A stretch of DNA of 64,000 bases from Mycobacteriaceae bacterium (GTDB taxonomy: Bacteria > Actinomycetota > Actinomycetes > Mycobacteriales > Mycobacteriaceae), in NCBI GenBank assembly GCA_029977845.1, contig JAPOKC010000006.1, positions 1 through 64,000 on the forward strand, in the 5' to 3' direction. The notes below the pieces were generated by a model. It was not told the origin of the DNA, ran no database searches, and worked only from the letters and a program-made list of their open reading frames with translations. The stretch's first letter is position 1, and each line of letters starts with the position of its first letter. Below, one piece after another: positions 17,260-25,904 of this stretch. The translations under genes and the position numbers were made by a program.

Positions 17260-18660
17260 CTAGCCGTAGACCGTTTCTCCGCCGTCGGAGTTCTTGTCGA
17301 TCTTCTTGGCCAGATACAGCGCCTCCAGCGCCAGCTCCAGCGCAGCCCCGCGCTCCTCCTCGGTCTGCGCTCCCACCCGTTCGGCGATCTTGTCGATCAC
17401 CGGAAGCGGTGGCAGGGCCAGCAGCAGTTCCTTCGCCGGGATCCGCTCGCCGGTGGTCACCGCGGAATCCTCCACCGCGCTCACCAGCGGACCGACGTCG
17501 ATACCGCCCAGCGTCTTCTGAGCCGTGTCGGCGGTGGCGCGCCGCAGCAGGTGCTCCAGTACCGCCATCTCGCGGCCCTCCTCGCCGGATTCGAACTCCA
17601 ACTTGCCGCGCAGGACGTCGACGATGGTCGCGAGGTCGACCACCCGGGCCACTGCCTCGTCGTCGCCCAACAACGCGTCGCGATGCCGCGCCGAGGCGGC
17701 CACCGTCTCGGCGGCGGCGATCGCAAAGCGCGCCGACACACCGGAGCGCTGATCCACCGACTGCGACTCCCGCAGCAGCCGGGTGAAGCGGGCGATGATC
17801 TGCAGCAGGTACTGCGGCACCTTGGCGGTCAGATGCGCCTCCTGCTCGATCACCCCCACCTCGGCGTCGAGTTCGCGCGGGTAGTGGGTCCGGATCTCGG
17901 CCCCGAACCGGTCCTTGAGCGGGGTGATGATCCGGCCGCGGTTGGTGTAGTCCTCCGGATTCGCGCTGGCGACCACGACCACGTCCAGCGGCAGCCGCAG
18001 GGTGTACCCGCGGACCTGGATGTCGCGCTCCTCCATGACGTTGAGCATCGAAACCTGAATGCGCTCAGCAAGATCCGGTAATTCGTTGACCGCGACGATA
18101 CCGCGGTGCGCGCGGGGGATCAGACCGTAGGCGATGGTCTCCGGATCCCCGAGGGTGCGGCCCTCCGCGACCTTGATCGGGTCGATGTCACCGACCAGGT
18201 CCGCGACGCTGGTGTCCGGGGTGGCCAGCTTCTCGGTGTAGCGCTCGCTGCGGTGCCGCCAGCTGACCGGCAGATCGTCACCGAGCTCGGCGGCCCGCCG
18301 GATCGACTCCGGGGTGATCGGCGAGTACGGGTGCTCACCGAGTTCGGCGCCGTCGATCACCGGGGTCCACTCGTCGAGCAGATTGACCAGCGAGCGCAGC
18401 AGCCGGGTCTTGCCCTGCCCGCGCTCGCCGAGCAGGACGACGTCATGGCCGGCGATCAGCGCCCGCTCCAACTGCGGCAGCACAGTGTCCTCGAACCCGA
18501 AGATTCCCGGCCACACGTCCTTGTGGGCCGTCAGCGCTGCCAGCAGGTTCTCCCTGATCTCCTGCTTGACGCTGAGCTCCCGGTGACCGGAGGCGCGCAG
18601 CTCGCCGAGGGTGGTGGGCATGGGAGCGGATTCAGATGTCGGTACCGTCACGCCCTCCAC
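17260..18660 (-). CDS. MoxR/ChlI-type AAA+ ATPase (Rv0958-like)
   Basis: The 466-residue product has Walker A GERGQGKTR at about residue 78 and a Walker B region that reads RGIVAVNELPDL, with Asn in place of the usual Asp before Glu. The sensor-1 type segment VVVASANPEDYTNRGRII and an arginine-finger-type LKDRFGAEIRTHYP follow. Proteins of this class work with VWA partners to remodel or metallate targets, and the VWA gene follows directly. The GTG at 18660 has AAGGAG ten bases upstream; a GTG three codons later is the alternative start. It lies 20 bases after purH. Confidence 0.86.
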   Translation of the reverse strand: MEGVTVPTSESAPMPTTLGELRASGHRELSVKQEIRENLLAALTAHKDVWPGIFGFEDTVLPQLERALIAGHDVVLLGERGQGKTRLLRSLVNLLDEWTPVIDGAELGEHPYSPITPESIRRAAELGDDLPVSWRHRSERYTEKLATPDTSVADLVGDIDPIKVAEGRTLGDPETIAYGLIPRAHRGIVAVNELPDLAERIQVSMLNVMEERDIQVRGYTLRLPLDVVVVASANPEDYTNRGRIITPLKDRFGAEIRTHYPRELDAEVGVIEQEAHLTAKVPQYLLQIIARFTRLLRESQSVDQRSGVSARFAIAAAETVAASARHRDALLGDDEAVARVVDLATIVDVLRGKLEFESGEEGREMAVLEHLLRRATADTAQKTLGGIDVGPLVSAVEDSAVTTGERIPAKELLLALPPLPVIDKIAERVGAQTEEERGAALELALEALYLAKKIDKNSDGGETVYG

Positions 18661-18680
18661 GCTACGACTGCTCCTTCGAT

Positions 18681-20264
18681 TCAGTGCGCGAAGTGCCGTG
18701 CGCCGGTGAGATAGAGGCTGATACCAGCGCTTTCCGCGGCAGCCGTCACTTCTTCGTCACGAACCGAACCACCGGGATGGACGATGGCCTTCACTCCCGC
18801 GGCGGTCAGGACTTCCAGGCCGTCCGGGAACGGGAAGAACGCGTCCGAGGCGGCCACGGCTCCGCTCACCCGGTCGCCGCCGCGTTCGACCGCCAGCCGG
18901 GCGGCGTCCACCCGGTTCACCTGCCCCATGCCGACACCGACGGTGGCGCCGTCGGCGGCGACGACGATCGCGTTCGACTTGACCGCCCGGCAGGTGCGCC
19001 AGGCGAACACCAGGTCGGCCAGGGTCGCCGCATCGGCGGGCTGACCTGCCGCCAACGTCCAGTTGGCCGGATCGTCCCCGGCCGCGGTCAGAACGTCACG
19101 CTCCTGCATCAGCAGTCCGCCGCTGATCTGACGGATCTCGACCCCGTCGATCGCCGGTTCGGCAGCCACCAGGACACGGATGTTCTTCTTGCGGGCCAGG
19201 ATCTCCACCGCGCCCTCTTCGTAGGCCGGCGCGATGATCACCTCGGTGAAGATCTCCGAGACCGTCTCGGCCATCTCCCGGGTGACTTCGGCGTTGGCGG
19301 CGATCACACCGCCGAATGCGCTCAACGGATCGCACTCATGGGCCTTGCGATGCGCATCGGCCACCGACACCTGCGAGATCGCGATACCGCAGGGGTTGGC
19401 GTGTTTGATGATCGCCACGCAGATCTGCTGGTGGTCGAATGCCGCCCGCCAGGCCGCGTCGGCATCGGTGAAGTTGTTGTAGCTCATCTCTTTTCCGTGC
19501 AGCTGCTCGCCCTGGGCCAGGCCCGGCCAGCCGGCGTCATCGCTGTACAGCGCGGCCCGCTGATGCGGGTTCTCGCCGTAGCGCAGCAGTGATGTGCGCC
19601 GCCAGCTGCGGCCGAACCAGCGCGGCAAAGACACCGCCGCGGCATCCTCTTCCGGGGACAGCGTGGACTCCATCCAGCTCGCCACCGCCACGTCGTAGTC
19701 GGCGGTGTGCCGGAATGCCAGGGAGGCGAGCTTCTTGCGTTCCTCGAGGGTGAAACCCCCGTTGCGGACCGCCGCCAACACACCGTCGTAGCCCAGCGGT
19801 TCGACCACAACGGCCACGCTCGCGTGGTTCTTGGCCGAGGCTCGGACCATCGACGGACCGCCGATGTCGATCTGCTCGACGCACTCCTGCATCTCAGCGC
19901 CGGAGTCGACCGTTTCACTGAACGGGTAAAGGTTGACCACCACCAGATCGAAGGCCTCGATCTTCAGCTTCTCCAGTGCCGCAACGTGTTCGGGGTTGCG
20001 GGTGTCGGCCAGAAGGCCGGCATGGATGTGCGGATGCAGCGTCTTGACCCGGCCGTCGAGAATCTCCGGGAAGCCGGTGACGAACTCCACCGGGGTCACC
20101 GGGATGCCCTTGTCCGCAATGGTCTTCGCGGTCGACCCGGTGGAGACGATGTCGACACCGGCCTCGTGCAGACCCTGAGCCAGCGGGATCAGACCGCTCT
20201 TGTCGTACACGCTGATCAGAGCCCGCCGGATCGGCCTCTTACCGATCAGTGTCTGCGCCGTCAT
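18681..20264 (-). CDS. purH: bifunctional AICAR transformylase / IMP cyclohydrolase
   Basis: The protein is 527 aa. The N-terminal cyclohydrolase domain (about 1-200) has [21 protein letters not shown] and [13 protein letters not shown]. The C-terminal transformylase domain has the catalytic Lys-His pair in [12 protein letters not shown] and the closing [11 protein letters not shown]...[11 protein letters not shown] segment. It carries out the last two steps of de novo IMP synthesis. The ATG directly follows the purN TAG, so purN and purH are cotranscribed. Confidence 0.97.
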   Translation of the reverse strand: MTAQTLIGKRPIRRALISVYDKSGLIPLAQGLHEAGVDIVSTGSTAKTIADKGIPVTPVEFVTGFPEILDGRVKTLHPHIHAGLLADTRNPEHVAALEKLKIEAFDLVVVNLYPFSETVDSGAEMQECVEQIDIGGPSMVRASAKNHASVAVVVEPLGYDGVLAAVRNGGFTLEERKKLASLAFRHTADYDVAVASWMESTLSPEEDAAAVSLPRWFGRSWRRTSLLRYGENPHQRAALYSDDAGWPGLAQGEQLHGKEMSYNNFTDADAAWRAAFDHQQICVAIIKHANPCGIAISQVSVADAHRKAHECDPLSAFGGVIAANAEVTREMAETVSEIFTEVIIAPAYEEGAVEILARKKNIRVLVAAEPAIDGVEIRQISGGLLMQERDVLTAAGDDPANWTLAAGQPADAATLADLVFAWRTCRAVKSNAIVVAADGATVGVGMGQVNRVDAARLAVERGGDRVSGAVAASDAFFPFPDGLEVLTAAGVKAIVHPGGSVRDEEVTAAAESAGISLYLTGARHFAH

Positions 20265-20888
20265 CTAGAACACCGCCTTTCTACCGCTCCACTTCACGCC
20301 GCGCGTCGACAGCGCGGCCAGTACGTCAACCAGCAATCGCCGTTCGGCGACCTTGATCCGTTCGTGCAGGGTCTCTTCGTCATCACCGTCTGCGACCTCG
20401 ACGGCCTGCTGGGCGAGAATCGGCCCGGTGTCGACCCCGGAATCGACCACATGCACGGTGCATCCGGTGACCTTCACCCCGTAGGCCAGCGCGTCCGGCA
20501 CGGCGTGTGCCCCCGGAAACGCGGGCAGTAGTGCCGGATGGGTGTTGATCACACGACCTGGAAAGCGCGAGAGAAACTGCGGCCCAAGGATTTTCATGAA
20601 CCCCGCCGAGACGATCAGATCCGGCTTGTGCGCTTCGGTGGCGTCCGCGATGGCGCGGTCCCAGGCGTCGCGGTCAGGGTGGTCTCCAAGTCGCACGGTG
20701 TAGGACGGGATACCGGCATCGGCGGCGATCTTGGCGGCCCGGCAGTCGCGATCCACGCCGACAGCCACCACCCGGGCGGGATAGTCGCCGCCGGCGGCCT
20801 GCAGCAGGGCGTTCAGCAACGATCCGGTGCCCGAGGCCAGCACGACGACGCGGGCCGGAAGGCGCGGCGGCTGGATCGGGTCGGGCAC
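20265..20888 (-). CDS. purN: phosphoribosylglycinamide formyltransferase
   Basis: The product has 207 residues and the PurN pattern: VVLASGTGSLLNALL at the start, the Asn-His pair in INTHPALLPAFPGAHA, and the Asp of VDSGVDTGPIL. It uses 10-formyl-THF to formylate GAR. A GTG start is used. It sits between perM (24-base gap) and purH (contiguous) on the minus strand. Confidence 0.95.
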   Translation of the reverse strand: MPDPIQPPRLPARVVVLASGTGSLLNALLQAAGGDYPARVVAVGVDRDCRAAKIAADAGIPSYTVRLGDHPDRDAWDRAIADATEAHKPDLIVSAGFMKILGPQFLSRFPGRVINTHPALLPAFPGAHAVPDALAYGVKVTGCTVHVVDSGVDTGPILAQQAVEVADGDDEETLHERIKVAERRLLVDVLAALSTRGVKWSGRKAVF

Positions 20889-20911
20889 GGCGGCCAGCCT
20901 ATCCGTCAGGT

Positions 20912-22324
20912 TCAGGACGGCGGACCGGGCTCCCCGTCGTCCCCGCGGCCGTCCGCCCGGTCGTCATCGGCAGGCATCAGGTCCTCGAGATCCTCGGCCC
21001 CGGTTTCGGGCGGGACCGGCGAGTCGGCCGCGCCCGGAGTCTCGACCCCCGGCTCAGGCTCGGGTTCCGGCTCGGGTTCCGGCTCGGGTTCCGGCTCGGG
21101 CTCGGCGACCGCCAACGACTCGGTGGGCGGATCGCTCTGCTCGGCGCTGTCCTCGGCGACCGGTGCGGCGGCCGCCGGGCGCTTGGGCCGGGCGATCACA
21201 CCGCCGGCCGTCACCACGGTCATCGCGCCGATGAGGAAGAACCAGATGAAGGCGCCGGGAGCGAACGTCGCCTGATCGACCCCGACCGAACCGAAGTTGC
21301 CCAGCTGCCCGCCGGCGGCGAATCCGAGCACCGCCAAACCCGCGGCTGCCAGTGCGGATGCCACCGCGAGCTTGGCCATCGCGGTGGGCAATGGCGCAGG
21401 CTTGAGCGCACACTGCTGGCCCAGGGCCACACCCGCGGTGGCGCCGACGATCAGCAGCGCCACCCACACCGGACCCAACGGCGGCGTCGGCACGGCGGCC
21501 AGGATCGGCAGGGCGGGGATGTCACCGCCGAACACCGTGAAGGCGCTGAAGGTGGCGAACCCGATATGCGCGCTTGATCCGACGGCCACCGCCGCCGCAC
21601 CCACCACCACGTTGGGCAGGTAGAGCACCGACAGCAGCCCCAGACTCAGCTGACCGAGGAACGAATCGGTGATCCCGAACAGTTCATGCATCGTCCCCCA
21701 GTGCACGACCAGCGAGGCCGCCACGACAGCGCACGACAGCGCCAGCAGGGTCGCCACCCCGATCAGCGCGGGCCGCACGGTGTCGATCAGCCAGCCCGGG
21801 ATCCCCACTCCGGCCAGCGCGCGCGGCGCGAGCCGCGGACCGACGCCGATCAGCACACCAAGGCCGTGTACGGCCAGCACACAGCAGAAGGCGGCAAGCG
21901 CGTTGGGGGTCTGCAGGACGTTGATCACCGAGGCGGCGTCGTGCACGACGGCCAGACACACCGCCGCGATGAGAAGAGGCCCGCCCAGCGCCGAGGCGAC
22001 GATCCAGCGGATGACGAACCACGAACCCTGCGCCGGGGTGACCTGTGCGGTGGTTCGCGCGGTGGCCCAGATCATCGCCGCCACCGGCACCAGCGGCAGG
22101 ACACCGAGCTGCTGGCCGGCGATCGACACCGGAACCAGATGCACGGCGAGCCACATGCTGGCCACCGCGGCGAAGGTTCCGGTCAGGTCGCTGTTGGCGA
22201 CAACCAGTTCGACGAGGGTGACCGCCGCGATGATGGCGAGCGCCACCAGCGATGGTCCGAATGCGACTCGGACCAAGTCACGGGACTGTGGGGTACCCGT
22301 CGGTGTCTGGAGTCTGTCCGCCAA
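20912..22324 (-). CDS. perM: PerM-like multi-spanning membrane protein of cell division
   Basis: The product is about 470 residues. It starts like mycobacterial PerM (TPQSRDLVRVAFGPSLVALAIIAAVTL), contains roughly ten hydrophobic segments and ends with a cytoplasmic acidic tail that includes an uninterrupted Glu-Pro repeat. PerM is known in M. tuberculosis for supporting division at low Mg2+ and persistence. The start is uncertain: a TTG at 22324 gives the family-like N-terminus, 23 bases after the upstream stop, without a clear ribosome site. The same frame runs far into the upstream gene and should not be extended there. Confidence 0.8.
   Translation of the reverse strand: MADRLQTPTGTPQSRDLVRVAFGPSLVALAIIAAVTLVELVVANSDLTGTFAAVASMWLAVHLVPVSIAGQQLGVLPLVPVAAMIWATARTTAQVTPAQGSWFVIRWIVASALGGPLLIAAVCLAVVHDAASVINVLQTPNALAAFCCVLAVHGLGVLIGVGPRLAPRALAGVGIPGWLIDTVRPALIGVATLLALSCAVVAASLVVHWGTMHELFGITDSFLGQLSLGLLSVLYLPNVVVGAAAVAVGSSAHIGFATFSAFTVFGGDIPALPILAAVPTPPLGPVWVALLIVGATAGVALGQQCALKPAPLPTAMAKLAVASALAAAGLAVLGFAAGGQLGNFGSVGVDQATFAPGAFIWFFLIGAMTVVTAGGVIARPKRPAAAAPVAEDSAEQSDPPTESLAVAEPEPEPEPEPEPEPEPEPGVETPGAADSPVPPETGAEDLEDLMPADDDRADGRGDDGEPGPPS
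21051..21104. repeat. 12-bp tandem repeat encoding a Glu-Pro tract in PerM
   Basis: Copies of GGCTCGGGTTCC and close variants follow each other about four and a half times. On the minus strand they encode roughly ten consecutive Glu-Pro dipeptides in the cytoplasmic tail of the PerM-like protein. Such a tract is prone to length change by slippage and keeps frame with every unit. Confidence 0.75.
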
Positions 22325-22347
22325 GGCGAGTGTCGATGTAGCGCTGA

Positions 22348-23145
22348 TCAGGACTGGGCCGAGCCTGAACCCTGAGTCGGTTCGGTGGCCGATGGGGTGG
22401 ACGGCGGCTGGTAGCCGGGGATGCCGGCCGGCGGGGTGTCCGGAGCATCGGTGTCCCCGGTGGGCAATCCGCCGGCCGGATAGCCGTACGGCGCCGGATA
22501 GCCGGGGCGCTGACCCTGCGGCTGCCCACCTGGTTGCCCGTAATAGCCGGCGGGCGCCGGTGGGTACTGACCGTATTGGCCGTACTGGGGCCGGGGCGCC
22601 GGGGCCGCCAGCACGCCGGACTGGAACAGCAGGGCGGTGACCGCGACGACCGCCTGGAACACCGTGAGCAGCAGCACCAGCCACAGCGCCCAACCGACCG
22701 CGAATCCGTTGGGCCGGTTGATGATCTGTCCGATCACCAGCAGCACACCGAGCGCCGCGGTCACCGCGACGATCGGGGTGTATCCGTCGGCCTTCGATCG
22801 GGGCAGCAGGCTCACGGCGGCCAGCAGAGCGGCCGTCAGTGCGGCGATGGTCCAGTAGCTCAGACCGCTGGCGGTGAACGATGCCCCGCCGAAGGGACCG
22901 ATATCGGCGTTGATTCGCAGCAGTGGCCCGAAGCTGGCCAGGTAGGCCGCCAGTCCCAGAGCCGCCACCGCGCCGGAGAGCAGGCTGGGCATTTTCGCGG
23001 CGCCGGAGGCGGCCGGGTACGCCGGCGCCACCGGCCCTCCGCCGGGGCCGGGACCGGGGCCGGGGCCGGGAACTCCGCCGGGAACTCCATAGCCGCCGGG
23101 TTGCTGCGATACCGGGTAGCCAGGGTTGTTCGGCGGGTAGGTCAT
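22348..23145 (-). CDS. 34 kDa antigen-like membrane protein (DUF5336, Rv0954-like)
   Basis: The 265-residue product starts MTYPPNNPGYPVSQQPGGYG. A Pro/Gly/Gln-rich N-terminal part (1-50), four hydrophobic helices (about 60-190), and another Pro/Gly/Tyr/Gln-rich tail (195-265) follow. The layout is that of the mycobacterial 34 kDa antigenic protein family, linked in the literature to septation proteins. The ATG at 23145 is 7 bases after TAGCGT (23153-23158), so the message is probably leaderless. perM follows 23 bases downstream. Confidence 0.85.
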   Translation of the reverse strand: MTYPPNNPGYPVSQQPGGYGVPGGVPGPGPGPGPGGGPVAPAYPAASGAAKMPSLLSGAVAALGLAAYLASFGPLLRINADIGPFGGASFTASGLSYWTIAALTAALLAAVSLLPRSKADGYTPIVAVTAALGVLLVIGQIINRPNGFAVGWALWLVLLLTVFQAVVAVTALLFQSGVLAAPAPRPQYGQYGQYPPAPAGYYGQPGGQPQGQRPGYPAPYGYPAGGLPTGDTDAPDTPPAGIPGYQPPSTPSATEPTQGSGSAQS

Positions 23146-23152
23146 GGCGTCC

Positions 23153-23158
23153 ACGCTA
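23153..23158 (-). promoter_or_regulatory. -10 box of a leaderless transcript
   Basis: On the minus strand TAGCGT lies exactly 7 bases before the ATG of the 34 kDa antigen-like gene. The opposite promoter for the gene at 23240 is about 70 bases away, so the two units diverge. Confidence 0.5.
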
Positions 23159-23216
23159 TCGCACCGGCGCCGTGCGGCAGCGGTAGCGGCGTGTCCCCAG
23201 CCTTGCCGGATGGGAG

Positions 23217-23230
23217 TAGAACACGTTCTA
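23217..23230. promoter_or_regulatory. KstR-type operator
   Basis: TAGAACACGTTCTA fits the published KstR consensus TnnAACnnGTTnnA at every fixed base and is an inverted repeat, TAGAAC/GTTCTA. It ends 9 bases before the ATG at 23240 and overlaps the presumed -10 (TCTAAT, 23227-23232), where repressor binding would block the leaderless promoter. Confidence 0.65.
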
Positions 23231-23239
23231 ATTCTGGAC

Positions 23240-24088
23240 ATGGACTACGGACTCGTTCTGTTCACCAGCGACCGGGGCATCACGCCCGCGGCGGCCGCCA
23301 AACTCGCCGACGACCACGGTTTCGCGACGTTCTACGTCCCGGAGCACACCCATATCCCGGTCAAGCGGTCCGCGGCGCACCCGACGACCGGCGACGAATC
23401 GCTGCCCGACGACCGCTACATGCGCACGCTGGACCCGTGGGTGAGCCTCGGCACGGCGTGTTCGGTCACCTCGCGCGTGCGGTTGTCGACCGCCGTCGCA
23501 CTGCCCGTCGAGCACGATCCGATCAGCCTCGCCAAGACGATCGCGACCCTGGACCATCTGTCCGGGGGCCGGGTCAGCGTGGGCGTCGGGTTCGGCTGGA
23601 ACACCGACGAATTGACCGACCACAACGTGCCGCCCGGGCGCCGGCGCACGATGCTGCGCGAGTACATCGAGGCGATGCGCGAGTTGTGGACGCAGGAGGA
23701 AGCCTCCTACGACGGCGAGTTCGTCAACTTCGGGCCCAGTTGGGCATGGCCGAAGCCGGTCCAGTCGCATATCCCGGTATTGGTCGGTGCGGCCGGCACC
23801 GAGAAGAACTTCAAGTGGATCGCCCGTTCGGCCGATGGCTGGATCACCACACCGCGCGACTTCGACATCGACGCACCGGTGCGAATGCTGCAGGACATCT
23901 GGGCCGATGCCGGCCGCGACGGCGCCCCGACGATCGTGGCACTGGACTTCAAGCCGATTCCGGAGAAGCTCGAACACTGGAAGAACATCGGCGTCACCGA
24001 GGTGCTGTTCGGACTGCCCGACAAACCCGCGGACGAGGTGGCCGCCTACGTCGAGCGGCTGGCGGGCAAACTCGCCGATATGGCCTGA
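23240..24088 (+). CDS. LLM-class F420-dependent oxidoreductase (Rv0953c-like)
   Basis: The 282-residue luciferase-like TIM-barrel protein has TLDPWVSLGTACSVTSRVRLSTAV, TIATLDHLSGGRVSVGVGFGW and PVLVGAAGTEKNFKWIARSADGW. These are the usual F420-type (TIGR03619-like) landmarks. It probably reduces or oxidises a lipid or sterol-related substrate with F420. The ATG at 23240 gives the same length as I remember for Rv0953c; the longer frame from 23144 runs through the divergent gene's promoter. A KstR-type box directly precedes the start. Confidence 0.85.
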   Translation: MDYGLVLFTSDRGITPAAAAKLADDHGFATFYVPEHTHIPVKRSAAHPTTGDESLPDDRYMRTLDPWVSLGTACSVTSRVRLSTAVALPVEHDPISLAKTIATLDHLSGGRVSVGVGFGWNTDELTDHNVPPGRRRTMLREYIEAMRELWTQEEASYDGEFVNFGPSWAWPKPVQSHIPVLVGAAGTEKNFKWIARSADGWITTPRDFDIDAPVRMLQDIWADAGRDGAPTIVALDFKPIPEKLEHWKNIGVTEVLFGLPDKPADEVAAYVERLAGKLADMA

Positions 24089-24097
24089 GACCAGAGC

Positions 24098-24874
24098 TCA
24101 GGGCCGTACCGCCTCGAGCGACTCCGGAAGCACCTGCCCGCCGTCCACGGCGATCGCCTGGCCGGTGATGTACCCCGCCTCCCGGGTCGCCAGGAACGCC
24201 GCGAGATACCCGATGTCCTCCGGTGTGCCCAACGCTCCGGCCGGAATCGCCCTTGTCATCTGAGCCAGGTACTCCTCACCGAGATCGGTGAGTCCTTCGG
24301 TGCGGATGTTCCCCGGCAAAATAGCGTTGACGGTGATGCGCTGCGGTGCGAGTTCGATTGCGGCCGTTCGCATCAGGCCCAGCTGTGCGGCTTTGGACGC
24401 ACCGTAGTGTGACGATCCGGGATGGCCGGTGATCGGACCGGTGATCGACGAGGTCAGGATCACCCGGCCACGCCCCGACGCAACCAGGGCCGGTAGACAG
24501 GCCTGCACGGTGTAGAAGTTGCCCTTGACGTTGACGTCGAGCATCTCGGCAAGCTGATCCGGTGTCATCGTGGCAAGTGGCGCCTCTGGAAAGATTCCGG
24601 CGTTGACGCACACCACGTCGAGACCGCCGAAGGCCTCGACCACGGTAGCGGCCATCTCTGCGCAGGACTTCGGGTCGGACACGTCGGCCTGGATTCCGAT
24701 CACCGAACCGCTCCCGATGCCGTCGAGTGCGGCTACCGCGGCATCAAGACCGGAACCGGAGCGGGCGGCGATCGCGACGTCGGAACCGGCGGTGGCGAAG
24801 ACCACTGCGATACCGCGACCGATCCCCCTGCTTCCACCGGTCACCAGCACCGAGATCGAACTCAGATCAAACAC
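24098..24874 (-). CDS. short-chain dehydrogenase/reductase
   Basis: The 258-residue Rossmann protein has the NAD(P)-binding [10 protein letters not shown], the NAG motif (CVNAGIFPE), catalytic Ser (ILTSSITG) and Tyr-x-x-x-Lys in HYGASKAA, and the usual C-terminal [12 protein letters not shown]. It starts with GTG after a GAAGGG ribosome site, 13 bases after the APH-fold gene, and is the last gene of the suc operon. Substrate unknown; its neighbours suggest acyl or hydroxyacyl chemistry. Confidence 0.85.
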   Translation of the reverse strand: MFDLSSISVLVTGGSRGIGRGIAVVFATAGSDVAIAARSGSGLDAAVAALDGIGSGSVIGIQADVSDPKSCAEMAATVVEAFGGLDVVCVNAGIFPEAPLATMTPDQLAEMLDVNVKGNFYTVQACLPALVASGRGRVILTSSITGPITGHPGSSHYGASKAAQLGLMRTAAIELAPQRITVNAILPGNIRTEGLTDLGEEYLAQMTRAIPAGALGTPEDIGYLAAFLATREAGYITGQAIAVDGGQVLPESLEAVRP

Positions 24875-24887
24875 GGAAATGAACCCT

Positions 24888-25904
24888 TCAGTTGGTGGAG
24901 CCGAAGATGCTGTCCCGCAACCACGTACGGTCCGTCAGGTAGCGCTCGGCCAGTCTGGCGGTGTTCGGCGCGAACTCGTCGCCGACCTCGACTGCGGAGT
25001 CGGCGTCACGGTGTGAGGCGGTCCACGCGGTGAGCATGATCCGTCGCATCATCACGAAGGTGGGAACCAGTTCGAGATGCTCCTGCGGCAGCGTTGCGAC
25101 CTGGAGGTAACCGGCGAGCCAGTCGCCGATGATCCGCTCGCCGGTCAGGGTGTCCTCGATGAACGAGACGGCGGCGCCCAGGTCGGCCAGATACCAAGAC
25201 CATCCGCAGTCGTCGAAGTCGATCACCGTGATCGGCCCGCCCGGCTGCGCGGGATCGATCATCAGATTGGCGAGTCTCAAGTCGGCGTGCACCAAGCCGA
25301 AACGATCTGGACCGCAACCGAACTCGGTCAGGTGGCCGGTGACCTCATCGGATGCGCGCTGAATCCAGTCCCGATCCTCATCGGTGAGCCCCGGGGCCTG
25401 CCGCCAGTCCCCCCAGCGCGCGCCGGCGCCGAGGATGCTGTCCAGATCCCAGCTGAATCGGGTGAAGACGGACGGTGGTGTCCACGATCTCGCATGCCCG
25501 TGCATGATCGCGGTGAGCCGGCCGAGCTCGTCGAAGCCCACCGAGTCCGGATCCTCCTCGGCGGTGCAGCCCGGCACGAATGTCACCGCATCGACGTGCA
25601 GCATGGTGCCGTCGACACAGATCGACAGCACGTCAGTGCCATCGGTCGCCGCGAGGGGTTCCGGTGTGATCACCGGCGTCTCGGTACGCAGCGCCCGCAC
25701 CCAGGCCAACTCCGACCGGATCGCGTCCAGCGAGTGGTAACCGGGTCGCCGTACCCGGAGCACCACCGGATGCTCATCCTCATCAGCGAGGTAGGTGGCG
25801 TTCTCGGAGAGTCCCAGCAGTCGCAGTGGCGCGTCGGGTCGGCGGCCGTAGGACGGTAGAGCCCGCCGGGCGAAGTCCTCGTGGTTCGGCGGGAGTCCCG
25901 GCAT
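24888..25904 (-). CDS. aminoglycoside phosphotransferase-fold (APH/ChoK) kinase-like protein
   Basis: The 338-residue product has the APH catalytic loop [14 protein letters not shown] (His-x-Asp-x-x-x-x-Asn) and the metal-binding [15 protein letters not shown]. The N-lobe shows [24 protein letters not shown]. It is a phosphotransferase of unknown substrate. The context (sucCD, thiolase-like protein, SDR) argues for a metabolic kinase or CoA-related role rather than drug resistance. Its ATG overlaps the preceding stop (TGATG), so translation is coupled. Confidence 0.82.
   Translation of the reverse strand: MPGLPPNHEDFARRALPSYGRRPDAPLRLLGLSENATYLADEDEHPVVLRVRRPGYHSLDAIRSELAWVRALRTETPVITPEPLAATDGTDVLSICVDGTMLHVDAVTFVPGCTAEEDPDSVGFDELGRLTAIMHGHARSWTPPSVFTRFSWDLDSILGAGARWGDWRQAPGLTDEDRDWIQRASDEVTGHLTEFGCGPDRFGLVHADLRLANLMIDPAQPGGPITVIDFDDCGWSWYLADLGAAVSFIEDTLTGERIIGDWLAGYLQVATLPQEHLELVPTFVMMRRIMLTAWTASHRDADSAVEVGDEFAPNTARLAERYLTDRTWLRDSIFGSTN

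Noticed and set aside
15071..17263. Long plus-strand open frame of 730 codons opposite the VWA gene
   Set aside because: It is antisense to a gene with clear VWA motifs, has no ribosome site and shows the His/Arg/Gly-rich composition of GC-rich shadow frames.
24082..24104. Short hairpin over the convergent stops of the LLM and SDR genes
   Set aside because: The stem GGCCTGAG/CTCAGGGCC needs a bulge and has no T-run, so a terminator is not supported well enough.
24888..25904. Aminoglycoside resistance gene
   Set aside because: Only the kinase fold is shared; the gene is embedded in a metabolic operon and shows no features of mobile resistance.
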